From: JBIKIW01 sp044361365
GTDB taxonomy: Bacteria; Patescibacteriota; JACMRA01
Assembly (NCBI GenBank): GCA_044361365.1
Contig: JBIKIW010000019.1
Coordinates: forward strand, 1-28,117
Direction of reading: 5' to 3'
DNA length: 28,117 nt
Position 1 is the first letter of the stretch. Each line of letters starts with the position of its first letter. The position numbers were made by a program, and so were the translations under genes. Shown piece by piece: positions 17,100-23,814 of the stretch. The notes below the pieces were generated by a model that did no database searches, was not told the origin of the DNA, and saw only the letters and a list, made by a program, of their open reading frames with translations.

Positions 17100-17366
17100 G
17101 AGGGGTGTGGGGAAGTCGCCGTTAAATTACGTAGCGGAGGTCTCCTGACCTCCATCATCAAATTATGTGGCACAGGTGACGGGAATCAGGATTAAATAAT
17201 AATAAACAAATAATAATTATAAATGACCAATATTGAATTATAAATCAATGATAACAATTTTAAAGGTTAAGGGAGAAATGGAGACCAGGAGGTCTCCTCT
17301 ACGAGAATATATTAAATTAAGTCGTAAATTTAAAATCTAACAATGGCGAGACAGGTTTGCCGCTAC
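17100..17366 (+). repeat. Composite dispersed repeat, copy B (contains three palindromic elements)
   Basis: Second copy of the unit at 8071-8345. Palindromic elements lie at 17131-17158 (GTAGCGGAGGTC...GACCTCCATCAT), 17276-17302 (AAATGGAGACC...GGTCTCCTCTAC) and 17341-17366 (CAATGGCGAGAC...GCCGCTAC). The inner stem of the first element differs from copy A while its flanks match. Copy B contains extra AATAATAAACAAATAAT, a phrase also found near 7510. Confidence 0.8.
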
Positions 17367-17388
17367 AATAGCATAATCGTGGGAATTA

Positions 17389-18423
17389 TTACCTCCTAAA
17401 AATCTTGATAAACTTGATTAATAAGTTAATAAGTGAATATTTAGGGCTATTCAAAACAAAATCAACTGGACCTAAAAAGTTGCGAATTGTGCCTCGATAA
17501 TTTTCTTTAAATTTGCCGTAGCCAGAGTGGGAATCGTAGCCGCCGAGGTCGTAAAATCTGAGCTTTTCAGTTGCTCCCATGGCGACCGCCACTAGGTGTA
17601 GGAGATATTGCCCGTGATTTTTGAAGGACTCTTCGGCGTTGCCACCATAAAGATAGGTCAAAGTTTGCTCGGAGGTTAGCCCAAACCAAACGGATTGAGG
17701 CTGGTTTTGAGAATTATAGAGTATAATCAATCTGCTATTTTGTTGATTAAAAAGGTCTTTTAGGTACTTGGTGGTTTGAATTGCAAAGTTTTGACGGTCT
17801 TTGGTTTGATTATAAATTTTTAGGAAAGCTTGGAAGGTTTGGTCGTTTTTGACGGTAGAAATTTGCCAACCTTGAGTTAGGGATTTTTTGGTGTAGCGGC
17901 GTACATTTTGGTTGGTATTTGCCCAAAAGGTTTGGGTGCTTTGGTAAAATTTGCTTAACTTTTCTGTTGACGGTTTTTCAAATTCAACTTGTGTAAATGT
18001 TTCAGAATTTTCTAATATATCACCCAAATCCAACACCGGAGTTTGGTTAAATTGTAGCTTTTTCTGGCTTAGATTAAACTTAACTTCTAATTTTTGATTT
18101 TCCAAAAAGTTTATTAATTCAGGGTTGTTTTGAAGATTTTGAGCTACCAACCAATTGTCATCAAAGTCAGTTTTGATAAATATAACCTTGGACTTTTTGG
18201 CTTCGTCGATAATTTTGAGTAAATTTTCTCGGTATTTTTGCCCCAAATCTAGCCTTGGAATATACCAAAATTTTGCTCCAAGTTGCCAAGGATATTCATA
18301 AATCCAGACTTCTAATTCTTGATCAATTTTTATAGAAAAAAAACGGTGGTCAGTAGGGTTAGCTTGTAGCCAAAATTGTCCCCACTCTTTGGTTTGCAAA
18401 AAATATTTTGGATATTTGGTCAT
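17389..18423 (-). CDS. FemAB/FemX-like peptidyltransferase
   Basis: 344 residues, typical for the FemABX family. These enzymes use aminoacyl-tRNA to add amino acids to the peptidoglycan stem peptide. Landmarks are YFLQTKEWGQFWLQ at the N-terminus (family F/Y-x-Q-x-xW-x-x-F/W pattern), NVRRYTKKSLTQGWQIS in the middle, LKIYNQTKDRQNF, and the C-terminal FYDLGGYDSHSGYGKFKENY, matching the family's YD-x-GG...G...FK-x-G/N-F/Y element. No signal peptide. Substrate and added residue cannot be told from sequence. It stands alone, divergent from the second R-M-S locus and separated from aroE (same strand) by the repeat block. Confidence 0.85.
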   Translation of the reverse strand: MTKYPKYFLQTKEWGQFWLQANPTDHRFFSIKIDQELEVWIYEYPWQLGAKFWYIPRLDLGQKYRENLLKIIDEAKKSKVIFIKTDFDDNWLVAQNLQNNPELINFLENQKLEVKFNLSQKKLQFNQTPVLDLGDILENSETFTQVEFEKPSTEKLSKFYQSTQTFWANTNQNVRRYTKKSLTQGWQISTVKNDQTFQAFLKIYNQTKDRQNFAIQTTKYLKDLFNQQNSRLIILYNSQNQPQSVWFGLTSEQTLTYLYGGNAEESFKNHGQYLLHLVAVAMGATEKLRFYDLGGYDSHSGYGKFKENYRGTIRNFLGPVDFVLNSPKYSLINLLIKFIKIFRR

Positions 18424-18546
18424 CTTTTGGAGTGAGCATCAAAGGTGAAAAAGGGTCAAGGGTAGGGGGGTGATGTTAAATTTAGGCTACAAAATTGACT
18501 TTAAGAGAATATTGAAAATAAAGTTTTTTGATAGCATTTACATTTT

Positions 18547-20598
18547 ATGTCACAATCCATAGAACCAGAAATTACAGACCTAGCTAATAACTGGTTAAAA
18601 TATTACAAATTAGAATACAAATTACAACAAGCCTATTTTGGGACTAAAGAAAATCCTACTGAAATAGATAAAGCCCTTAATGACTATTATTCTAAAAATG
18701 GAGGAGTGGGTGGTAATCGCCCCGATACCAAACTACTACTTCAGGACAAAAATCTCAATTATTATCCAGTTTTGATTGAATATAAAGGTTATAAAGATAA
18801 ATTAGAAAAATTAGATGCTGACGGTAGAGTAGAAAACAAAACTAGCAAAAACGAGCCAAATTTTAAAAATATTAATTCTTTTGCGGTCAATGGGGCTGTG
18901 CATTATGCTAACAGTTTGCTTCATTATACCAGTTACACTGACATTATCGCTATTGGAATGACTGGCTACAGAGATGAGCAAGGTAACATCCAACATCAAA
19001 TTGGGGTCTATTATGTTTCTAAAAATAACCTTGGAGCTGGGCAAAAAGTCGGTGAATATTCTGATCTTTCATTTTTGAAACCAGAGAATTTTGATGATTT
19101 TGTCGCTAAACTCAAAACCCTTAGTCTAAGCACCGAAGAGCTGGAAAAGCTAAAAGAACAACGAGAAAAAGAAATTGATGCCAGTCTTGTAAAACTAAAT
19201 AACGATATTTATTACAACGAAAAAGGACTGGGTGAAAATGATAGAGTCTATCTGGTAGCAGCTTCCATAATCGCAACTCTTGGTATACCAGGACAAGTCT
19301 CGTCATTGGAAAAAGAAGATCTAAAGTCTTCAAGTGAATCTGGAAATACTGACGGAGAAATTGTAATCAGAAAAATAAGTGCTTTTTTGAATGCTAGAAA
19401 ATTGCAAAAAGATAAAAAAGATTTGATAATTCGCACCCTTTCAAACACTTTATTAGCTGAAAATATAAATAAAGTAGTTAATGGTGAAACTCAACTAAAA
19501 AGAGTTTTTGTTAAAATTATTGATGATCTTGGTATTTATTATAAAATTGGACTTACCACAGATTTCACAGGTAAATTATTTAATGAGATGTATGGTTGGC
19601 TTGGTTTTTCTCAAGATAAACTAAACGATGTAGTACTAACTCCTTCATATGTCTCTACTTTGCTTATAAAACTTGCTAGAGTCAACAAAGATTCTTTTGT
19701 GTGGGATTTTGCGACTGGTTCAGCTGGGCTTTTGGTAGCTGCCATGAATGAGATGCTAGTGGACGCCAAAAATACCGCTACATCACCAGATGAGCTGACT
19801 CAAAAAGAATTAAAAATCAAAACCGAGCAACTGCTTGGATTAGAAATACTGCCTGGGGTTTATATGCTGGCTATTTTAAACATGATTTTGATGGGAGATG
19901 GTAGCTCTGGTATTTTGAACAAAGATTTTTTGCTTGATTTTGATGGTAATTACGGTTTTGGTAAGACTGATGAAAAGTTTCCTGCTACGGCTTTTGTACT
20001 CAATCCGCCTTATTCAGCCACTGGTAATGGTATGGTTTTTGTAGAAAAGGCTTTGGGTATGATGAGCAAAGGCTACGGGGCAATTATTATTCAAAACTCA
20101 GCTGGAAGCGGTAAGGCTAAAGAATACAACAAACGAATCCTTGAAAAACATACTTTGGTTGCCAGTATCAAAATGCCAACTGACTTGTTTATTGGCAAAG
20201 CTAGCGTACAAACCAATATCTATGTGTTCAAAGTCAATGAAAAACATCACCCCGAAGAAATGGTTAGATTTATTGATTTTAGTAACGACGGCTACACTAG
20301 AACCAACCGTAAAAAAGCTACCAATAATCTCAAAGACACTGATAATGCCAAAGAAAGGTACGAGGAGTTGGTTAATTTAGTCAGATTTGGCAAAAGCAAG
20401 CTCAAGATTTTTACCGAAAAAGAATACTATGAGAACACAATTGATCCCACAAATGGAGCTGACTGGAATCAAACCGCCCTGATAGACACCAAACCAACTT
20501 TGAAAGATTTTAAAACGACTATTAGCGATTATTTATCTTGGGAAATTAGCACTATTTTAAAACAAGAAATCAAAGATTTGGATCGCCTGGGAAAATAG
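18547..20598 (+). CDS. Restriction-modification enzyme, nuclease plus N6-adenine methyltransferase part
   Basis: 683 residues. The N-terminal PD-(D/E)XK nuclease has Asp60 in NRPDTKLLL and Glu78-Lys80 in VLIEYKGYKD. A linker leads to a gamma N6-adenine methyltransferase with LTPSYVSTLL (364-373), SAM-binding DFATGSAG (387-394) and LNPPYSATG (485-493). It stops at TAG 20596-20598 just after KDLDRLGK, where one extra A in the A4 run at 20592-20595 would continue straight into the specificity part (IDALLNTKLENVEWGEYRLG). The joined product would be about 1,055 residues, the same size and domain order as the enzyme at 10564, though clearly diverged. There is no translocase subunit nearby. Confidence 0.88.
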   Translation: MSQSIEPEITDLANNWLKYYKLEYKLQQAYFGTKENPTEIDKALNDYYSKNGGVGGNRPDTKLLLQDKNLNYYPVLIEYKGYKDKLEKLDADGRVENKTSKNEPNFKNINSFAVNGAVHYANSLLHYTSYTDIIAIGMTGYRDEQGNIQHQIGVYYVSKNNLGAGQKVGEYSDLSFLKPENFDDFVAKLKTLSLSTEELEKLKEQREKEIDASLVKLNNDIYYNEKGLGENDRVYLVAASIIATLGIPGQVSSLEKEDLKSSSESGNTDGEIVIRKISAFLNARKLQKDKKDLIIRTLSNTLLAENINKVVNGETQLKRVFVKIIDDLGIYYKIGLTTDFTGKLFNEMYGWLGFSQDKLNDVVLTPSYVSTLLIKLARVNKDSFVWDFATGSAGLLVAAMNEMLVDAKNTATSPDELTQKELKIKTEQLLGLEILPGVYMLAILNMILMGDGSSGILNKDFLLDFDGNYGFGKTDEKFPATAFVLNPPYSATGNGMVFVEKALGMMSKGYGAIIIQNSAGSGKAKEYNKRILEKHTLVASIKMPTDLFIGKASVQTNIYVFKVNEKHHPEEMVRFIDFSNDGYTRTNRKKATNNLKDTDNAKERYEELVNLVRFGKSKLKIFTEKEYYENTIDPTNGADWNQTALIDTKPTLKDFKTTISDYLSWEISTILKQEIKDLDRLGK

Positions 20599-21716
20599 AT
20601 GCCCTGCTTAACACAAAATTAGAAAATGTTGAGTGGGGCGAATACAGACTGGGGGATTTGTTTGAGGTTGATGGAACAAAATCCTTGGACAGTAATGCAA
20701 TTGATTTTGTAGATGTTGGAGTTAATTTTATTGGTAGAACTTTTGAAAATAATGGCGTACAAGGAAAAATAAAAAAACAGAATTTTGAGCCTAATCTGCC
20801 TTTTACTATTACTGCAACTGTGATTGGCAACTATAAATATGTGAAATATCAAAAAGAGCCTTATTATTGTTCTCAAAATATTAATAAACTAACACCAAAA
20901 CCAATTATCAAAAATTGGAATGAAAAAATGGCTTATTATTTTGTGGCAAATATTCAAAGATTTGTTTCTTTGTATGATTATCAACAAGGCGGGTATAGAT
21001 TAGAAGATATAAAAAATCACCTTATTAAGCTACCCATCAAAAATGGACAAATAGATTTTGACTTTATGGAAGCCTTTATCTCCGAGCTGGAAGCCCTCCG
21101 CATCGCAGAGCTGGAAGCCTATTTGAGGGCTACTGGATTGGCAGATTTTTCATTAAATGTCAAAGAAAAACAAGCCTTGGAGCAGTTTGAAAGTATAGAA
21201 TGGAGTAGCTTTAATGTAGAAAAATTATTTGGAAAATCAACTCGTGGCAGACGACTAAAAAGTGAAGACAGAGTTGCTGGAACTTTACCTTTTGTAACTG
21301 CTGGAGAGACTGACGAAGGAATTTCAGCATTTATTGGAAACAATGTTACTGTTTTTTCAGAAAATACAACAACTATTGATATGTTTGGTTCTGCAAAATA
21401 TCGAAATTATAAATATGGAGGTGATGATCATATCGCTGTAGTGCATACTGAAAATCTACCAAAATTTGCATCTATTTTTGTAACAACTGCAATTCATAAA
21501 ATATCGTATGCCGGTCAGTTTAGTTATTCCAGAAACTTTTATGCAAAAGACGCAGATGAATTAAATATCTCGCTCCCAACCCAAAACAACCAACCAGATT
21601 ATGAACTTATGGAAACACTAATCTCTGCAATCCAAAAATTGGTTATCAAAGATGTGGTTTTGTATGCTGATAGGAAGATTGAGGCGACGAGGAGTTTGGT
21701 GGGTGAGAGGAGTTAA
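20595..21716 (+). CDS. Specificity (HsdS-like) part of the second R-M enzyme
   Basis: About 373 residues with two target-recognition domains. TRD1 begins EYRLGDLFEVDGTKSLD. A helical spacer follows (FISELEALRIAELEAYL), then TRD2: FNVEKLFGKSTRGRRLKSED, LPFVTAGETDEGISAFIGN, IDMFGSAKYRNYKYGGDDH. Two TRDs separated by helices predict a bipartite recognition site. The frame has no ATG, GTG or TTG before TRD1. The first usable codon, TTG 20658, would cut into the TRD1 N-terminus, so this part most likely belongs to the preceding ORF as one chain, interrupted by a one-base deletion at A4 (20592-20595). If the indel is real, specificity is lost or produced only by frameshifting. Confidence 0.82.
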   Translation: MDALLNTKLENVEWGEYRLGDLFEVDGTKSLDSNAIDFVDVGVNFIGRTFENNGVQGKIKKQNFEPNLPFTITATVIGNYKYVKYQKEPYYCSQNINKLTPKPIIKNWNEKMAYYFVANIQRFVSLYDYQQGGYRLEDIKNHLIKLPIKNGQIDFDFMEAFISELEALRIAELEAYLRATGLADFSLNVKEKQALEQFESIEWSSFNVEKLFGKSTRGRRLKSEDRVAGTLPFVTAGETDEGISAFIGNNVTVFSENTTTIDMFGSAKYRNYKYGGDDHIAVVHTENLPKFASIFVTTAIHKISYAGQFSYSRNFYAKDADELNISLPTQNNQPDYELMETLISAIQKLVIKDVVLYADRKIEATRSLVGERS

Positions 21717-21832
21717 TTTTTTCTGAAAAAGTTTTTAATCTTTTTAATCCAATTTATAATTTGTATGTAGAAATAATTTGGATTCATTTCCAAATCCAAC
21801 TCTTCCGTTCTTTTGTAGCTTTCATCAGACAT
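21713..21832 (-). CDS. 39-residue hypothetical protein
   Basis: ATG 21832 to TAA 21713: an acidic N-terminus (MSDESYKRTEELDLEMNPN) followed by an amphipathic, basic C-terminal segment (YFYIQIINWIKKIKNFFRKN). Its stop overlaps the end of the specificity gene on the other strand by about 3 bases. No ribosome site. Composition is protein-like, but it is too short to be sure. The basic helix could bind membrane or nucleic acid. Confidence 0.4.
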   Translation of the reverse strand: MSDESYKRTEELDLEMNPNYFYIQIINWIKKIKNFFRKN

Positions 21833-21880
21833 TTTATTTTTGTTTAAGTTCAAGCCACTACTCTAAAAAAATCAGGCAAA

Positions 21881-22264
21881 TTAAACCAATAGCATTTCTT
21901 TAGGATAAAACTGATCAAAGCTAGCAATTTTGCAGTTGTATTTTTGGGCTAAAAGCAGATTGGAACAGTCAACAAAAGAAATACGCTTCTTTTGAAAAGA
22001 CCAAAAAAGTTTCCAAATTTTTTCAGTTTCGATTTCGTCAAAAAACACCTCTTGTGGATCAAATAAAGTTAAATTCTCCAAAATTTCTTTGGCTAACAAG
22101 CTACCAAATCTGCTAGAAATTACAGTAGCAAGTTCTTGTTTTACAAGGTTTGAAACTATGATATGACTATCTCCGAATTTTTCTTCCAAATTGCTGGCTT
22201 GTTGATGTGTAGATTGGTTGCTGTCAAAATAAGAAAAAATAAAATCGGTGTCTAAAATGTACAT
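21881..22264 (-). CDS. PIN-domain ribonuclease toxin (VapC-like)
   Basis: 127 residues with the PIN acidic set: Asp5 in MYILDTDFIF, Glu44 in VKQELATVIS, Asp99 in ISFVDCSNLLLAQ and Asp117 in IASFDQFY. These bind the Mg2+ or Mn2+ used to cut RNA. The second gene of a two-gene operon, it starts 2 bases after the antitoxin stop. Targets in the family are often tRNA or rRNA; here they are unknown. Confidence 0.85.
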   Translation of the reverse strand: MYILDTDFIFSYFDSNQSTHQQASNLEEKFGDSHIIVSNLVKQELATVISSRFGSLLAKEILENLTLFDPQEVFFDEIETEKIWKLFWSFQKKRISFVDCSNLLLAQKYNCKIASFDQFYPKEMLLV

Positions 22265-22266
22265 AT

Positions 22267-22518
22267 CTAAATCTTGTAAATAGTGTTATGATTGACGGCT
22301 TCAAAACCATCGCCGTCAGTTTTTACAGAACCTTTTTTGGCTAAAAGCTCTAGTCTTTTATGTTTTTTCTTGGGTTTTATTTGAATTTGCTCCTTTAAGA
22401 TTTCACGAATAAATTGGCTTAGACTAGTGTACTCAGGCTGATTTTTGATAATCTGTTCTACCAGTAATAGGTCTGTTGGATCAAGTAATAATTGTTTGCG
22501 AACTAATTTTGTGGACAT
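22267..22518 (-). CDS. Ribbon-helix-helix-type antitoxin
   Basis: About 83 residues from ATG 22518 (MSTKLVRKQLLL); an in-frame upstream start at 22542 would add eight residues (MYVYDYFD) and is less natural. The N-terminal part (KQLLLDPTDLLLVEQII ... TSLSQFIREILKEQI) fits a ribbon-helix-helix DNA-binding fold. A basic linker (KPKKKHKR) and a C-terminal tail follow that would bind the PIN toxin. It is expected to neutralise the toxin and repress the operon. Confidence 0.75.
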   Translation of the reverse strand: MSTKLVRKQLLLDPTDLLLVEQIIKNQPEYTSLSQFIREILKEQIQIKPKKKHKRLELLAKKGSVKTDGDGFEAVNHNTIYKI

Positions 22519-22575
22519 ATCAAAATAATCATACACATACACAACATAGTCAATTTTAATTATGAAATTGTTAGC

Positions 22576-22845
22576 TTAATCCAACTTAAAAATCACATTC
22601 AAAGCCGAGTCTAATTCTTCCATTGAGTAGTTTTTGAGGTCGCCCAAAACCCCTTTGGAGATGATATCTTTGCAAACTTTGCTAGCCCCACCCTTTACTG
22701 CCAAAAGTTGAGTGAAAGTTGAGCTGGTAACCTTGTCAGTTTCGATAGTATAAGAAACGGCCTGTAGCTGACCAATGATTTTTTTGATTGAGGTCATGAG
22801 TTGTTTTTTGTCTGACTCGCTTAATTTAATTTTTTTGATGTGCAT
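22576..22845 (-). CDS. CsoR/RcnR-family repressor lacking the usual metal ligands
   Basis: 89 residues of the all-helical DUF156 family: IKKIIGQLQAVSYTIETDK and FTQLLAVKGGASKVCKDII match the family's GQ-x-x-A/G and TQ-x-x-AV blocks. In copper-sensing CsoR, a Cys, a His and a second Cys bind Cu(I). Aligned by eye, these become Thr40, Gly and Asp here, and the only cysteine is Cys58, at a non-standard position. The protein therefore probably does not sense Cu(I) in the known way; persulfide, another metal or another thiol signal is possible. It is divergent from the fasciclin/DipZ genes, whose promoter carries a CsoR-like GC palindrome (23092-23116), the likely operator. Confidence 0.8.
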   Translation of the reverse strand: MHIKKIKLSESDKKQLMTSIKKIIGQLQAVSYTIETDKVTSSTFTQLLAVKGGASKVCKDIISKGVLGDLKNYSMEELDSALNVIFKLD

Positions 22846-23091
22846 AAACTTTTATTTGAGTTAAACATGACTTTTCACAATTTTTGATTTCCAGAAAGTG
22901 CCAAGAACATTCTTTAGACTTAAAGCCAATTGTATAAAAAAGCATGTCGCCGATTAAAGGCACTCTAGATAACCAAAATACTGATAAAGTCAGTTTTGTA
23001 GTGATTTAGATCGCATGCTTTAAACAGATCATTTGTTTAGGTTTTGTCAATTGAAAAGTATAAAAAGCCTTATTTTTAAATATCTATAGTT
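22846..23091. other. Divergent intergenic region between the CsoR-like gene and fasciclin
   Basis: No ORF. It contains a small inverted repeat ACTGA-TAAAG-TCAGT at about 22980-22995 and distant arms AAAGCATG (about 22940) and CATGCTTT (about 23016). No convincing promoter for the repressor gene could be fixed. Confidence 0.4.
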
Positions 23092-23116
23092 ATACCCATA
23101 CCCCTAGGGGTTGACA
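23092..23116. promoter_or_regulatory. CsoR-type operator overlapping the fasciclin -35 box
   Basis: ATACCCAT followed by the perfect 12-bp palindrome ACCCCTAGGGGT (23100-23111), running directly into TTGACA. CsoR-family operators are typically C/G tracts flanked by A/T (TACCCC...GGGGTA). In AT-rich DNA this GC block stands out, and its overlap with -35 fits repression. Confidence 0.7.
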
Positions 23117-23139
23117 AGTTTAATGATTTTTTTTAGTCT
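23111..23139 (+). promoter_or_regulatory. Promoter of the fasciclin/DipZ genes
   Basis: TTGACA (23111-23116), a 17-base spacer and TAGTCT (23134-23139, weak). Transcription would begin at or very near the ATG at 23146, implying a leaderless mRNA. Confidence 0.5.
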
Positions 23140-23145
23140 CGAGAT

Positions 23146-23760
23146 ATGTCTAAAAATAATATGTACATAGCTGGAGCAATTATCGTTGTTCTAGCAATCG
23201 TTGGTGCAGTAGTATATGCAACCAATATGAAAAAAGATTCAGATAAAAAATCTGAAAGTAGTAGTTTTTCTTCTTCTTCGTCTATGTCTAAAGATAGTGT
23301 TATGGTTGGAGGTGCAGCAATGTATGCAAACAAGAACATCGTTGAAAATGTTAGTAATGCTAGCAACTTAACCACTTTAGTAACTGCTGTAAAAGCTGCT
23401 GACTTGGTTGAAACCTTAAAAGGACCAGGACCGTTTACAGTTTTCGGGCCAGATAACAGTGCTTTTGCAAAACTTCCTGCTGGAACAGTTGAAACCCTCA
23501 TCAAACCAGAAAGCAAAGCTGCTTTGCAAGATATTCTAAAATACCATGTTGTATCAGGAAAGCTCTTAGCTGCTGATTTAACAGATGGACAAGTATTAAC
23601 TACACTAAATGGTCAGAAACTTACTGTTATGAAAAAAGATGGTAAAGTTATGCTTCAAAGTGAAACTGCTGGAAATGTAGCTACAGTTTTAACTGCTGAT
23701 GTAATCCAAAGTAATGGAGTTGCTCACATAATTGACTCAGTTCTACTTCCAAAGAGCTAG
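23146..23760 (+). CDS. Membrane-anchored fasciclin (FAS1) domain protein
   Basis: 204 residues. A short N-terminus and one hydrophobic helix (about 7-26, YIAGAIIVVLAIVGAVVYAT) form a signal anchor, followed by a Ser/Lys-rich linker (about 29-50). One FAS1 domain follows (about 64-203) with H1 motif FTVFGPDNSAFAKLP, the central YHVVSGKLL and H2 motif NGVAHIIDSVLLP. FAS1 domains mediate adhesion outside the membrane. The gene is first after the GC-palindrome operator and precedes the DipZ-like gene by 54 bases, so it is likely co-regulated with extracytoplasmic thiol chemistry. No cysteines are visible. Confidence 0.93.
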   Translation: MSKNNMYIAGAIIVVLAIVGAVVYATNMKKDSDKKSESSSFSSSSSMSKDSVMVGGAAMYANKNIVENVSNASNLTTLVTAVKAADLVETLKGPGPFTVFGPDNSAFAKLPAGTVETLIKPESKAALQDILKYHVVSGKLLAADLTDGQVLTTLNGQKLTVMKKDGKVMLQSETAGNVATVLTADVIQSNGVAHIIDSVLLPKS

Positions 23761-23814
23761 TCTCAAATTAGATTAAATTGATATTTATAATTTCAACTTT
23801 TTTTTTCAGGAGTA

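Noticed and set aside
5888..17366. CRISPR array
   Set aside because: Palindromic copies are irregularly spaced, vary internally and occur in both orientations; there are no regular spacers and no cas genes.
17380..17400. AGGAGGT on the minus strand at the end of the FemAB-like gene
   Set aside because: It encodes the final Arg-Arg-stop region and no start codon follows at a suitable distance.
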